Assembly: GCA_041725935.1 (NCBI GenBank)
Contig: JBGRQD010000006.1
Span: 186,001 to 250,000 of the forward strand
From: Marivita sp041725935
Lineage (GTDB): Bacteria; Pseudomonadota; Alphaproteobacteria; Rhodobacterales; Rhodobacteraceae
Length of the DNA stretch: 64,000 bases
Direction: 5' to 3'
In this document: piece after piece, positions 8,865 through 18,578 of the stretch
How positions within the stretch are numbered: position 1 is the stretch's first letter
Layout: each line of letters begins with the position of its first letter
Program-made: the position numbers and the translations under genes
The notes under the pieces: model-generated
Told to the model about the DNA's origin: nothing
Seen by the model: only the letters and a program-made list of their open reading frames with translations
Databases searched by the model: none

Positions 8865-9721
8865 GCCTGCGTCCCGATCCCGCGCCGTCGCGCCTGAAAT
8901 ACCGGATGGAGCGGCTCATGCTGACGCCGCTGTTCCGGTTGCTGCTGCGCTTCGGACTGCCCTGTCTTTTGACGTTCAGCCTCGCAACCTGGTGGCTGTC
9001 CTACGACGATAACCGGATGAAGATCATCGACACCTATGCCGATCTGCGGTCACAGGTGGAAAGCCGTCCGGAATTCATGGTCAACATGATGGCCATCGAT
9101 GGTGCCAGCGATCATGTCGCCGACGGTATTCGCCAGATGCTGCCGCTCGATTTCCCGATCAGCTCCTTCGATCTGGATCTCGAAGCGATGCGCGAAACAG
9201 TTGTCTCGCTCGATCCGGTGAAATCCGCGCGGCTTTTCGTCCGGCAGGGCAATGTCCTGCAGGTCGAGGTGGTGGAACGTTTGCCCGTGGTGCTGTGGCG
9301 CACCGAGCAGGGGCTGCAGCTTCTGGATGACGAGGGCGTTTTGGTCGGCCCGGCCTTCCTGCGCTCGGATTGGCCGGAATTGCCGCTCATCGTGGGGGAT
9401 GGCGCGAATGGTCTCGTGACCGAAGCATTGGAACTTGTCGCGGCGGCAGAGCCGCTTGCCGCGCGGTTACGCGGTCTTGTGCGCTTGGGCGAGCGGCGTT
9501 GGGACGTGGTTCTGGACCGGGATCAGCGCATCCTGCTGCCCGAAACCGATGCGGTGCAGGCGCTCGAGCGGGTGATCGCGATGGATCACGCGGTGAACAT
9601 GCTGGAACGGGACTTGGTTGCGGTCGATCTGCGGCTTCCGAACCGGCCAACTCTCAGAATGACAGACGGAGCGGTGCAGGAATTGATCCGCATCCGGGCG
9701 ATCGAGGCAGGGGAACAATAG
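8852..9721 (+). CDS. ftsQ: FtsQ, divisome scaffold protein
   Basis: This bitopic inner-membrane protein (289 residues) links early and late division proteins. It shows a short basic cytoplasmic tail, one transmembrane segment at about residues 30-50 (LFRLLLRFGLPCLLTF region), then a periplasmic POTRA-like domain with VKSARLFVRQGNVLQVEVVERLPVVLWR, which is typical of FtsQ. The ATG at 8852 inside the end of ddl is chosen because it leaves a short cytoplasmic tail. ftsA begins 2 bp after the stop codon. Confidence 0.93.
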   Translation: MSQMSLRPDPAPSRLKYRMERLMLTPLFRLLLRFGLPCLLTFSLATWWLSYDDNRMKIIDTYADLRSQVESRPEFMVNMMAIDGASDHVADGIRQMLPLDFPISSFDLDLEAMRETVVSLDPVKSARLFVRQGNVLQVEVVERLPVVLWRTEQGLQLLDDEGVLVGPAFLRSDWPELPLIVGDGANGLVTEALELVAAAEPLAARLRGLVRLGERRWDVVLDRDQRILLPETDAVQALERVIAMDHAVNMLERDLVAVDLRLPNRPTLRMTDGAVQELIRIRAIEAGEQ

Positions 9722-9723
9722 TA

Positions 9724-11058
9724 ATGATCGAGCTTTACGAGTCACAGCGGGCGATGCGCAACATGCGCAAGGCGGCGATGCAGAGGGGGGTGATCGCCGT
9801 TCTCGACATCGGCAGCTCCAAGATCGCCTGCCTCGTGCTGCGTTTCGACGGGACGGATCGTGCGGTCGAGAGTGACAGTATCGGGTCGCTTGCCGGTCAG
9901 TCCGGGTTCCGGGTGATCGGTGCGGCCACCACCCGCTCGCGCGGCGTGCGATTTGGCGAGATCGATTCGATGGGCGAGACCGAGCGCGCCATCCGGACCG
10001 CTGTTCAGGCCGCGCAGAAGATGGCGCAGATCCGGGTCGATCATGTGATCGCCTGTTTCGCCGGTGCCGATCCACGGAGCTATGGCCTTGCGGGCAAGGT
10101 CGACGTGGCGGGCACGACCGTCGATGAACAGGACGTGGCGCGCGTGTTGTCGGCCTGCGACGTTCCCGAGTTCGGGCACGGGCGCGAGGTGCTGCATGCA
10201 CAGCCGGTGAACTTTGCGCTGGATCACCGCAGCGGGTTGATCGACCCGCGCGGCCAGATCGGGCAGGATCTTGCAGTGGACATGCACATGCTCACCGTCG
10301 ACGCGATGGCGATCCAGAACCTCGCGCATTGCATGAAGCGCTGCGACCTCGAACTGGCAGGCATTGCCAGCTCGTCCTATGTGTCGGGCGTGTCGGCTCT
10401 GGTTGAGGACGAACAAGAGTTGGGCGCGGCCTGCATCGACATGGGCGGTGGATCAACCGGGCTGTCTATCTTCATGAAAAAGCATATGATTTACGCCGAT
10501 GCCGTGCGCATGGGTGGCGATCACGTGACCAGTGATATCTCGATGGGGCTGCAGGTTCCGATGGCCGTCGCCGAGCGGATCAAGACGTTCCACGGCGGTG
10601 TCGTGGCCACGGGCATGGACGACCGCGACATGATCGAAATCGGTGGCGATACCGGCGACTGGCATCACGACCGTCGCACCGTCAGCCGTGCGGAGCTGAT
10701 CGGGATCATGCGCCCGCGTGTCGAAGAGATCCTCGAAGAGGTGCGCGAGCGGCTCGATGCGGCGGGGTTCGAGCATCTGCCAAGCCAGCAGATCGTGCTG
10801 ACGGGCGGAGCCAGTCAGATCCCCGGCCTTGACGGTCTTGCGACCAAGATCCTCGGTCAGCAGGTGCGTCTGGGACGGCCCATGCGGGTGCACGGATTGC
10901 CACAGGCTGCAACCGGGCCGGGATTCGCCAGCGCGGTCGGTTTGTGCCTGTTTGCAGCCAATCCGCAGGACGAATGGTGGGACTTTGAAATCCCCGTGGA
11001 CCGCTATCCGGCGCGTTCTTTGAAGCGTGCGGTAAAATGGTTCCGTGATAACTGGTGA
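9724..11058 (+). CDS. ftsA: FtsA, actin-like membrane anchor of the Z-ring
   Basis: This 444-residue actin/Hsp70-fold ATPase tethers FtsZ to the membrane and recruits later division proteins. The phosphate-1 motif is GVIAVLDIGSSKIACLV near the N-terminus. CIDMGGGSTGLSIF is the phosphate-2 loop, and QIVLTGGASQIPG the adenosine motif. The C-terminus SLKRAVKWFRDNW is a short amphipathic helix as expected for the membrane-targeting sequence. The true start is the ATG at 9724, 2 bp after ftsQ, although the same frame is open further upstream. Confidence 0.96.
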   Translation: MIELYESQRAMRNMRKAAMQRGVIAVLDIGSSKIACLVLRFDGTDRAVESDSIGSLAGQSGFRVIGAATTRSRGVRFGEIDSMGETERAIRTAVQAAQKMAQIRVDHVIACFAGADPRSYGLAGKVDVAGTTVDEQDVARVLSACDVPEFGHGREVLHAQPVNFALDHRSGLIDPRGQIGQDLAVDMHMLTVDAMAIQNLAHCMKRCDLELAGIASSSYVSGVSALVEDEQELGAACIDMGGGSTGLSIFMKKHMIYADAVRMGGDHVTSDISMGLQVPMAVAERIKTFHGGVVATGMDDRDMIEIGGDTGDWHHDRRTVSRAELIGIMRPRVEEILEEVRERLDAAGFEHLPSQQIVLTGGASQIPGLDGLATKILGQQVRLGRPMRVHGLPQAATGPGFASAVGLCLFAANPQDEWWDFEIPVDRYPARSLKRAVKWFRDNW

Positions 11059-11111
11059 CCGCAAGATGTTGACGTTTCGGCAAAATCCCGCGTAGGGGGT
11101 CGGCATCTAGC

Positions 11112-11126
11112 AGCACATTTTGTGCT
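11112..11126. promoter_or_regulatory. Perfect palindrome upstream of ftsZ
   Basis: AGCACA-TTT-TGTGCT lies in the 173-bp ftsA-ftsZ gap, about 105 bp before the ftsZ start. It may be a small hairpin in the ftsZ leader or a protein-binding site. I cannot match it to a known alphaproteobacterial regulator. Confidence 0.4.
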
Positions 11127-11231
11127 AAAGTACGGATTTTACGTGACGTTTGGGCGATTGCCCGGTAATAATTGGCGAAACAGGTGCAGAAAACGCTCCG
11201 AATGGGGCTGAGACAGCAGGCGGACAAACAC

Positions 11232-12854
11232 ATGACATTGAACCTTTCGGTGCCCGGACAGGAAGAATTGAAACCCCGCATCACCGTGTTCGGTGTTGGC
11301 GGCGCAGGCGGCAACGCGGTCAACAACATGATCGACAAGTCGCTGGATGGCGTCGATTTCGTTGTTGCCAACACGGACGCGCAGGCCTTGCAGCAAAGCC
11401 GATCGGCAAGCCGCATCCAATTGGGTGTGAAAGTGACCGAGGGTCTTGGTGCGGGCGCACGGGCCTCCGTCGGTGCAGCCGCTGCCGAGGAAAGCATCGA
11501 ACAGATCGTCGATCATCTTGCAGGCGCACATATGTGCTTCATCACGGCAGGTATGGGCGGCGGCACCGGGACAGGGGCGGCGCCGATCATCGCGCAGGCC
11601 GCGCGAGAACTGGGTGTTCTGACGGTGGGTGTTGTCACCAAGCCGTTCCAGTTCGAAGGCAACAAGCGGATGAAGCAGGCCGAGGACGGCGTCGAGGCGC
11701 TGCAGAAGGTCGTCGATACGCTGATCATCATTCCGAACCAGAACCTCTTCCGTCTGGCTAACGAAAAGACCACCTTCACCGAAGCGTTCAGCATGGCTGA
11801 CGACGTGCTCTATCAAGGCGTGAAGGGCGTGACAGACCTGATGGTCCGTCCGGGCCTGATCAACCTCGACTTCGCGGACGTGCGCGCGGTGATGGACGAG
11901 ATGGGCAAGGCGATGATGGGCACCGGCGAGGCCGAGGGCGAAGATCGCGCCATCCAGGCCGCCGAGAAGGCCATTGCGAACCCGCTGCTGGACGAAATCA
12001 GCCTGCGTGGTGCGAAGGGTGTTCTCATCAACATCACTGGCGGTCACGATCTCACCCTGTTCGAACTCGACGAGGCGGCCAACCGCATTCGCGAAGAGGT
12101 CGATGCGGACGCGAACATCATCGTCGGCTCCACGCTGGATGACAGCATGCAGGGCATGATGCGCGTGAGCGTTGTCGCGACAGGCATCGACGCGGTTGAC
12201 GTGCACACCGAAGTGCCGGTGCCGCGCCGGTCACTGGCCACACCGCTGACGCAGACCACCCGCGTTGAAGAGGCGCAGCAGGCCGAGAAGGCCGCGCCTG
12301 TGCATGAGCCGGTTGCAGCACGCAGGGCGCAGGAGCCGTCGCTTTTCGATGCCGAGCGCGAAGCGGCTGAAGAGCAGATGGAAACCATCTTCGAACAGCG
12401 CACCACCACACGGCAGGAACCGATCGAAGAAGATGGCCTTCCGGCTCCGGCCTACCGTCCACAGGTCGCGGAATTCAATCCGCACGAAGACAGCATCGAA
12501 GCCGATCCAGAGCAGTTTGTTGCACCCCGTGCCCCTGCACCGGGCACACCCAGCGCCGAGGCTCTTGCGCGTTTGCAGGCGGCGGCATCGCGGGCCCGTC
12601 CGGCCCCCGGAGCACGTCCGAACATGCAGGTCGAACCGGAACCGGCTGACAGCGAACGCCCGCGTTTCGGCATCAATTCCCTGATCAATCGCATGACCGG
12701 TCACGGTCAGCAGGGTGAGGCTCCAGTCCGTCGCACAGCGCCGCCGCCAATGCAGTCGAGCGGTGCTTCTCCGGCCCGCGCGCCGGCCCCGGAGGCAGAC
12801 GAAGATCAGGAACGGATCGAGATTCCGGCCTTCCTGCGGCGTCAGGCAAACTGA
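11232..12854 (+). CDS. ftsZ: FtsZ, tubulin-like cell-division GTPase
   Basis: This cytoplasmic GTPase forms the Z-ring. It has 540 residues: a globular domain to about residue 320, then a long proline-, glutamate- and arginine-rich linker typical of alphaproteobacteria. GVGGAGGNAVN is at residue 21. The tubulin signature GMGGGTGTGAAP is at 107-118, and the extreme C-terminal peptide IEIPAFLRRQ binds FtsA and other partners. The ATG at 11232 is used; the same frame is open upstream but the family begins here. It has its own 173-bp upstream region, and a clear terminator follows. Confidence 0.97.
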   Translation: MTLNLSVPGQEELKPRITVFGVGGAGGNAVNNMIDKSLDGVDFVVANTDAQALQQSRSASRIQLGVKVTEGLGAGARASVGAAAAEESIEQIVDHLAGAHMCFITAGMGGGTGTGAAPIIAQAARELGVLTVGVVTKPFQFEGNKRMKQAEDGVEALQKVVDTLIIIPNQNLFRLANEKTTFTEAFSMADDVLYQGVKGVTDLMVRPGLINLDFADVRAVMDEMGKAMMGTGEAEGEDRAIQAAEKAIANPLLDEISLRGAKGVLINITGGHDLTLFELDEAANRIREEVDADANIIVGSTLDDSMQGMMRVSVVATGIDAVDVHTEVPVPRRSLATPLTQTTRVEEAQQAEKAAPVHEPVAARRAQEPSLFDAEREAAEEQMETIFEQRTTTRQEPIEEDGLPAPAYRPQVAEFNPHEDSIEADPEQFVAPRAPAPGTPSAEALARLQAAASRARPAPGARPNMQVEPEPADSERPRFGINSLINRMTGHGQQGEAPVRRTAPPPMQSSGASPARAPAPEADEDQERIEIPAFLRRQAN

Positions 12855-12876
12855 AAACGCGGTTTACCGCTTGTGA

Positions 12877-12903
12877 AACGCCCTCGATTTCGGGGGCGTT
12901 TTG
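12877..12903 (+). terminator. Rho-independent terminator after ftsZ
   Basis: AACGCCC and GGGCGTT form a 7-bp stem about 22 bp after the ftsZ stop and are followed by TTTT-rich sequence. This separates the ftsZ transcript from lpxC, which has its own 160-bp upstream region. Confidence 0.75.
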
Positions 12904-13066
12904 CGTTTAAATCAGGGCTTTAAGGGGTATGGCGAGATTCCGCCGATCTGTTTCAGACCCGTGTTTCAAGCCGTTACAATCTTTGATTTGAGGCAGGCCG
13001 GGTCACAGCGTATCACCCACCTTGAAACGCCGCAGGGGGCTGTGGGCGCATTTGTGCGAGGGTGTT

Positions 13067-13987
13067 TTGCAGACAACCGTTCAATCGATCATTCGTTTTT
13101 CGGGCATTGGCCTGCACACCGGGGCTCCGGTGAACATGTCTATCTGCCCGGCACCTGCCGATCATGGCATCGTGTTCGAGCGTACGGATATCCGGTTGGG
13201 CAATGCGCGGATCGCGGCGCTGTTCGATCGTGTCGAGCAGTCACCGCTCTGCACCAAGATCGTCAATTATTCCGGCGTGTCAGTCTCGACCATCGAACAC
13301 ATCATGGCGGCACTGGCAGGCTGCGGCGTGCACAACGCGCTCGTGCGGATCGACGGCCCCGAGGCCCCGATTCTCGATGGAAGTGCCGCGCCCTTCGTGC
13401 GCCGCATTCTGTCTGTCGGGGTCAAGCAGTTGCACAGCCCGATCCGGGTGATCGAGGTTCTGAGCACGGTCGAAGTGCACACGGCACAGGGCCGGGCACG
13501 GCTTGCGCCGGGTGCTGGCCTGACGATGGATTTCCACATCGATTTCGCCGACCGGGCGATTGGCCAGCAAAGCAAGTCCCTGAACCTCGCTAACGGTGCT
13601 TTCGTGCGGGAATTGTGCGACAGCCGTACCTTCTGTCGCGCCTCCGATGTCGAAGCGATGCGCGCGGTCGGCAAAGCCCTGGGTGGCACGATGGAGAACG
13701 CCGTCGTTGTCGATGGCGACAAGGTGCTGAGCCCGGGTGGCCTGCGTCACAGCGACGAGGCAGTGCGGCACAAGATGCTGGACGCACTGGGCGATCTGGC
13801 GCTGGCCGGTGCGCCTTTGCTGGGCCATTACGAAGGTCACAAGGCAGGGCACACCCTGACGAACATGCTCTTGCGCGAGCTTTTCGCGACACCCGACGGC
13901 TACCGCGTGCGCGATTGCGACACCACGCTTGCGGCATGTCTGCCCGGTGCCGGTGTCGGCGCGCACGAGATTCCGGCGGTTGCCTGA
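13067..13987 (+). CDS. lpxC: LpxC, UDP-3-O-acyl-GlcNAc deacetylase
   Basis: This zinc hydrolase catalyses the committed step of lipid A synthesis in the cytoplasm. From a TTG at 13067 the protein is 306 residues, the family's usual length, and begins MQTTVQSIIRFSGIGLHTG as LpxC does. A GAGGG ribosome site lies just upstream. An earlier in-frame TTG at 13022 would add 15 unlike residues. Zinc and catalytic motifs are present: STIEHIMAAL, HKMLDALGDLAL, and the C-terminal HYEGHKAGHTLTN. Its neighbour is bamD, also an outer-membrane biogenesis gene. Confidence 0.94.
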   Translation: MQTTVQSIIRFSGIGLHTGAPVNMSICPAPADHGIVFERTDIRLGNARIAALFDRVEQSPLCTKIVNYSGVSVSTIEHIMAALAGCGVHNALVRIDGPEAPILDGSAAPFVRRILSVGVKQLHSPIRVIEVLSTVEVHTAQGRARLAPGAGLTMDFHIDFADRAIGQQSKSLNLANGAFVRELCDSRTFCRASDVEAMRAVGKALGGTMENAVVVDGDKVLSPGGLRHSDEAVRHKMLDALGDLALAGAPLLGHYEGHKAGHTLTNMLLRELFATPDGYRVRDCDTTLAACLPGAGVGAHEIPAVA

Positions 13988-14032
13988 CTGCGCAACGCTG
14001 TTTAGGGAACACGATCTGGACATTCGGTGCGC

Positions 14033-14056
14033 AGACACACGAACTCTTGTGTGTCT
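14033..14056 (+). terminator. Hairpin between lpxC and bamD
   Basis: AGACACAC and GTGTGTCT are perfect 8-bp arms around an 8-base loop, 46 bp after lpxC. AGGCGTTTTGCCT, a second small stem, follows directly. It is probably a terminator or an mRNA-processing signal; the T-run is short. Confidence 0.55.
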
Positions 14057-14146
14057 AAAGGCGTTTTGCCTTCCGATTTAATGTGCTAGGACCAACATCA
14101 GACAAGTGGCACACATAGCCACGGCGGCTTAACGAAGGTGACGGGC

Positions 14147-15001
14147 ATGGCAGCGGGCAGAAGCGCAAGAGCTGTGATCGGAGCGGGGCTCTTGATGGTG
14201 ACGCTGGCCGCGTGCGGCAACGGCGAACGCCCGGGATTCGGCCCCGACGGCGTCCCGATCGAGAATTTTACAGCAGAACAGATCTTCGAACGCGGCGAGT
14301 TCGAGCTGGATAGTCGTGATCCCGAAGATGCCGCGTTCTATTTCTCTGAAGTCGAGCGGTTGTACCCCTATTCGGAACTGGCCAAGCGCGCGGTGATCAT
14401 GCAGGCCTTTGCGCATCACCAGAACAAGGATTACGAGAACAGCCGGTCCGCCGCTCAGCGGTATATCGACTTCTATCCGACCGACGAGGATGCGGCGTAC
14501 GCGCAGTATCTTCTGGCGCTCAGCTATTATGACCAGATCGAGGATGTGGGACGCGACCAGGGCCTGACCTTCCAGGCATTGCAGGCGTTGCGCACGGTGA
14601 TCGAACGCTATCCGGACAGCGAATACGCGCGGTCCTCGGTGCTCAAGTTCGATCTGGCCTTCGACCATCTGGCCGCCAAGGAGATGGAGATCGGGCGCTA
14701 CTACCTCAAGCGCGATCACTATCCTGCAGCGATCAACCGGTTCCGCGTCGTGGTCGAGGATTTCCAGACCACCACCCACACTGCCGAAGCGTTGCATCGT
14801 CTGGTCGAATCTTACCTGTCGCTGGGTCTGACCGACGAGGCGCAGACCGCAGGGGCCATCCTGGGCTACAACTTCCAGTCCACCGATTGGTACGAGGACA
14901 GCTTCAAGCTGCTGACCGGGCGCGGGCTGGAACTGAAGGCGACCGGCGACAACTGGCTGGGGCAGATCTATCGTCAGATGGTTCGCGGTCAGTGGCTTTG
15001 A
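14147..15001 (+). CDS. bamD: BamD, outer membrane assembly lipoprotein
   Basis: This is an essential lipoprotein of the BAM complex, which folds beta-barrel proteins into the outer membrane. It has 284 residues. A signal sequence ends in the lipobox LAAC at about residue 26, and is followed by tetratricopeptide-like repeats, including DAAFYFSEVERLYPYSELAKRA and ALRTVIERYPDSEYA. The ATG at 14147 has an AAGG ribosome site 9 bp upstream; an in-frame GTG at 14138 is less likely. It sits between lpxC and recN, a usual arrangement in this group. Confidence 0.94.
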   Translation: MAAGRSARAVIGAGLLMVTLAACGNGERPGFGPDGVPIENFTAEQIFERGEFELDSRDPEDAAFYFSEVERLYPYSELAKRAVIMQAFAHHQNKDYENSRSAAQRYIDFYPTDEDAAYAQYLLALSYYDQIEDVGRDQGLTFQALQALRTVIERYPDSEYARSSVLKFDLAFDHLAAKEMEIGRYYLKRDHYPAAINRFRVVVEDFQTTTHTAEALHRLVESYLSLGLTDEAQTAGAILGYNFQSTDWYEDSFKLLTGRGLELKATGDNWLGQIYRQMVRGQWL

Positions 15002-15042
15002 TCGGAGGGCGGTGCGTCTGACCACGCACCCGGTTGCACAGA

Positions 15043-16701
15043 ATGCTGCGCGCACTTGAAATACGGGACATGCTGATCATCGACCGGCTGGAGCTTGAGT
15101 TCCAGCCGGGTCTCAACGTGCTGACCGGCGAAACCGGCGCGGGCAAGTCGATTTTGCTCGATTCTCTGGGCTTTGTGCTGGGCTGGCGCGGTCGCGCGGA
15201 ACTGGTGCGCAGCGGTGCCGATCAGGGCGAGGTCACGGCGGTGTTCGATCTTCCCAAGGACCATCCTGCGCGCGCCGTGCTTGCCGATGCTGGTTTTGAG
15301 GATGCGGATGAACTGATCCTGCGCCGCGTGAACACGGCTGACGGTCGCAAGACCGGCTGGGTCAATGACCGTCGCGTGACCGGTGAAATGCTGCGCGCTC
15401 TTTCTGATACGCTGGTGGAGCTGCACGGCCAGCACGACGATCGCGGCCTGCTGGACGCCAAGGGCCACCGTTCGCTGCTTGATCAGTTCGCAGGGCATGA
15501 CGGGCTTCTGGCTGGTGTCAAATCGTCGTGGACGACCATGTCCAAAGCGCGCAAGGCGCTGGCCGAGGCGGAAGCGGCCTACAAGGCGGCTCAGGCCGAG
15601 GAAGAATTCCTGCGCCATGCGGTCGATGAGCTGGACAAGCTGTCCCCCGAACCGGGCGAGGATGCCGATCTCGACGCGCGGCGGCGCATGATGCAGGGTG
15701 CGGAGCGTATCCGCGACGATATCAGCCGGGCCGCTCAGGTCATGGGGCAGGATGGAGCAGAAGGAGCGCTGTCGGACGCACTGCGCTGGCTCGAAGGGGC
15801 AAGCGACGCTGCCGACGGTCGGCTGGACGAGCCGTTGGCGGCACTGGCGCGGGCGATGGCCGAACTCGACGAGGCGGCACATGGCGTGAACGCCTGTCTT
15901 GATGCGCTCGACTTTGATCCGCACGAGCTCGAGGCGACCGAAGAGCGGCTTTTTGCGCTGCGCGCGCTGGCCCGCAAACATGGCGTGGCCCCGGATGACC
16001 TGTCCGGATTGGCCGACACCCTGCGCGACAGGCTTGCGGCACTGGATCAGGGCGCGGATCGGATGACACAGCTTCAGGCCGACCTGCGCAGCGCCGAGGC
16101 GGCTTACGATGCGGCTGCGATGGCGTTGCGAGACAGCCGTGCATCGGCGGCAAAGCGGCTGGACACAGCCGTCTGCGCCGAACTGGCCCCCCTCAAGATG
16201 GACCGCGCGGTGTTCGTCACCGACCTGTCTGCAGCGCCTGCCGGACCCGAAGGCAGCGATGCGGTGGCCTTTACCGTGGCGACAAACCCCGGCGCACCGG
16301 CTGGACCCATCGGCAAGATCGCCTCCGGTGGCGAACTCAGCCGCTTCCTGCTGGCGCTCAAGGTCTGCCTGTCGGAACAGCGCGATGCCGGTCTGACGAT
16401 GATCTTCGACGAGATCGACCGCGGGGTCGGAGGTGCAACCGCCGATGCGGTAGGCCGTCGTCTGGCCGCACTGGCCGAAGGTGGACAGGTTCTGGTCGTC
16501 ACTCATTCGCCACAGGTCGCTGCGCTTGGCGCGCATCACTGGCGCGTCGAAAAGCGGGTCGCCAACGAGCAGACCACATCGACCGTTGTGCCGCTGGATG
16601 CGCCCGCCCGCGAGGGCGAGATCGCCCGGATGCTGTCGGGTGACACGATCACCTCCGAGGCCCGCGCCGCCGCGCGGGCGCTATTGGCACATGTGTCCTG
16701 A
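15043..16701 (+). CDS. recN: RecN, DNA repair ATPase
   Basis: This SMC-like ATPase acts in double-strand break repair. It has 552 residues. Walker A GETGAGKS is at about residue 30, a long coiled-coil-rich middle includes the GQHDDRGLL segment, the signature KIASGGELSRFLLALK follows, and Walker B LTMIFDEIDRGVGG sits near the C-terminus. The ATG at 15043 is chosen over a TTG three codons upstream because RecN begins MLRALEIRDMLIIDRL here. It closes the cluster; the chloride channel gene follows after 117 bp. Confidence 0.96.
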   Translation: MLRALEIRDMLIIDRLELEFQPGLNVLTGETGAGKSILLDSLGFVLGWRGRAELVRSGADQGEVTAVFDLPKDHPARAVLADAGFEDADELILRRVNTADGRKTGWVNDRRVTGEMLRALSDTLVELHGQHDDRGLLDAKGHRSLLDQFAGHDGLLAGVKSSWTTMSKARKALAEAEAAYKAAQAEEEFLRHAVDELDKLSPEPGEDADLDARRRMMQGAERIRDDISRAAQVMGQDGAEGALSDALRWLEGASDAADGRLDEPLAALARAMAELDEAAHGVNACLDALDFDPHELEATEERLFALRALARKHGVAPDDLSGLADTLRDRLAALDQGADRMTQLQADLRSAEAAYDAAAMALRDSRASAAKRLDTAVCAELAPLKMDRAVFVTDLSAAPAGPEGSDAVAFTVATNPGAPAGPIGKIASGGELSRFLLALKVCLSEQRDAGLTMIFDEIDRGVGGATADAVGRRLAALAEGGQVLVVTHSPQVAALGAHHWRVEKRVANEQTTSTVVPLDAPAREGEIARMLSGDTITSEARAAARALLAHVS

Positions 16702-16818
16702 CACCCACCGTCACAGAGTGTGATCGCAACGGGGCTGGACACCGCGGCGGCATTGAACAACCCTTGGTAAACAGATGGTTTTTGGCGTAGTTCGCTTTCC
16801 CCGAAAGGACCGCTAGGC

Positions 16819-18495
16819 ATGGCGCCAGCTTTGCGTGGTCAGTTGCAGGCAATGAAGTCACAGTTCGCGCGCGGCTGGGATTTGCTGCGCCACAAGGGAC
16901 CGTCGCAATTCCAGTTCTGGCTGATCGCGCTCCTGATCGGAATTGCCGCCGGTCTTGCGGCTACGCTGTTCCGTCTGGCCATCACCCTGCTGCAAACCAC
17001 CGTGTACGGCACGCCCAGTGTCACGACGATCCACAGCTATGCCGAAACCCTGCCGTGGTGGATGCTGCTCTTGATCCCCACATGCGGGGGCTTGGTGGTG
17101 GGGGTGATCATCCACTACTTCACCCCTGATGGCCGCGTCCGGTCGGTTGCAGACGTGATCGAAGGCGCCGCGCTGAACGATGGTCGCGTCGAAAAGAAGG
17201 CAGGGATCGCGTCGGCCATCTGCAGCTGGATCACCCTGTCCACCGGCGGAAGTTCCGGGCGCGAAGGCCCGGTTGTGCATATCGCCGCGATGATCTCGTC
17301 CTGGGTGTCGAACACGATCCGCGCCGACGGCATCACCGGGCGCGACCTGCTGGGCTGTGCCGTTGCCGCTGCCGTGTCCGCCAGCTTCAACGCGCCCATC
17401 GCCGGGGCGCTCTTTGCGCTCGAGGTGATCCTGCGCCATTTCGCGGTGCACGCCTTTGCGCCCATCGTGGTGGCCAGTGCAGCGGGCACGGTGATCAACC
17501 GGCTGGTCTTTGGAGATGTGACCGAGTTCAAGCTGCCGGGTACCACGACGGTCGAATTCTACATCGAATTGCCCGCCTTTTTCATCCTAGGCCTTGTCTG
17601 CGGGTTGGTGGCCGTTGCCATGATGCGCGCGGTGTTCCTCGCCGATGACGTGGGCTCGCGCCTGCAGAACCGCATGGGCCTGCCGCACCTGCTGCGACCG
17701 GCGGTGGCGGGTGTGATGCTGGGCGCGCTGGCGATCTGGTTTCCGCATATCATCGGCGTCGGCTACGAGACCACATCCCGCGCCCTGACCGGCGCGCTGC
17801 TCTGGCACGAGGCGGTGGTCTTTGCCATGCTCAAGGTGGTCGCGGTTGCCATCACCATGGGCGGGCGCATGGGAGGTGGGGTGTTTTCCCCGTCGCTGAT
17901 GCTGGGCGCGCTGACGGGCCTCGCCTTTGGCCTGATCGCCACGGGCCTCTTCCCCGACCAGTCCGGCACTGCCACGCTTTATGCGCTGGCAGGTATGGGC
18001 GCAGTGGCTGCCGCCGTACTGGGTGCGCCGATCTCCACCACTCTGATCGTCTTTGAACTGACGGGTGACTGGCAGACAGGTCTGGCGGTAATGGTGTCGG
18101 TGTCGATGTCCACCGCCGTGTCAGCCCGACTTGTCGACAGGTCGTTCTTTCTCACCCAGCTGGAACGGCGCAACGTGCATCTGGCGGCCGGACCTCAGGC
18201 CTACCTGCTGGCGATGTTCCGCGTGCAGGGCGTGATGCGCAAACCCACCGACAGCAACGCCGCCGACGAAGAAGCCTGCCTGACCATGATCGAACAGGGC
18301 CTCTACGTGCAGGCGCAGGCCACGCTGGAAACCGCGTTGCCGCTCTTTGACAAGTCCGGCGTCGCCTTCCTGCCGGTGGTCCGCCTCGAAGGGCCGGAGG
18401 ATACACCCGTCCTGCAAGGCGCTTTGTTCCACGTCGATGCGCTCAAGGCCTATAACCGCGCGCTGGCTGCGACAGCCGAAGAAGAGCACAGCTAG
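16819..18495 (+). CDS. CLC-family chloride channel or Cl-/H+ antiporter
   Basis: This integral membrane protein of 558 residues has about ten to twelve hydrophobic segments. The CLC motif GGSSGREGPVVHI carries the gating glutamate, and GGGVFSPSLMLGA matches the GxFxP anion-site motif. The first CLC motif (GSGIP or GHGVP) is not recognisable; the equivalent place reads GRVRSVADVIEGA. The last 110 residues are soluble and resemble a divergent CBS-type regulatory region. Whether it is a channel or an exchanger cannot be decided from this. The ATG at 16819 follows AAGGA. Confidence 0.92.
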   Translation: MAPALRGQLQAMKSQFARGWDLLRHKGPSQFQFWLIALLIGIAAGLAATLFRLAITLLQTTVYGTPSVTTIHSYAETLPWWMLLLIPTCGGLVVGVIIHYFTPDGRVRSVADVIEGAALNDGRVEKKAGIASAICSWITLSTGGSSGREGPVVHIAAMISSWVSNTIRADGITGRDLLGCAVAAAVSASFNAPIAGALFALEVILRHFAVHAFAPIVVASAAGTVINRLVFGDVTEFKLPGTTTVEFYIELPAFFILGLVCGLVAVAMMRAVFLADDVGSRLQNRMGLPHLLRPAVAGVMLGALAIWFPHIIGVGYETTSRALTGALLWHEAVVFAMLKVVAVAITMGGRMGGGVFSPSLMLGALTGLAFGLIATGLFPDQSGTATLYALAGMGAVAAAVLGAPISTTLIVFELTGDWQTGLAVMVSVSMSTAVSARLVDRSFFLTQLERRNVHLAAGPQAYLLAMFRVQGVMRKPTDSNAADEEACLTMIEQGLYVQAQATLETALPLFDKSGVAFLPVVRLEGPEDTPVLQGALFHVDALKAYNRALAATAEEEHS

Positions 18496-18578
18496 GCCCT
18501 TTTGGCCGCGCCTTTATTTCATTCGCTGAGAATCAATTTTTCCGATATCCTTAACTCGTATTTTTTGAGGATTTTATC

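Noticed and set aside
11069..11110. TTGACG-like -35 element upstream of ftsZ
   Set aside because: No convincing -10 hexamer at the right spacing, and no clear CtrA site was found.
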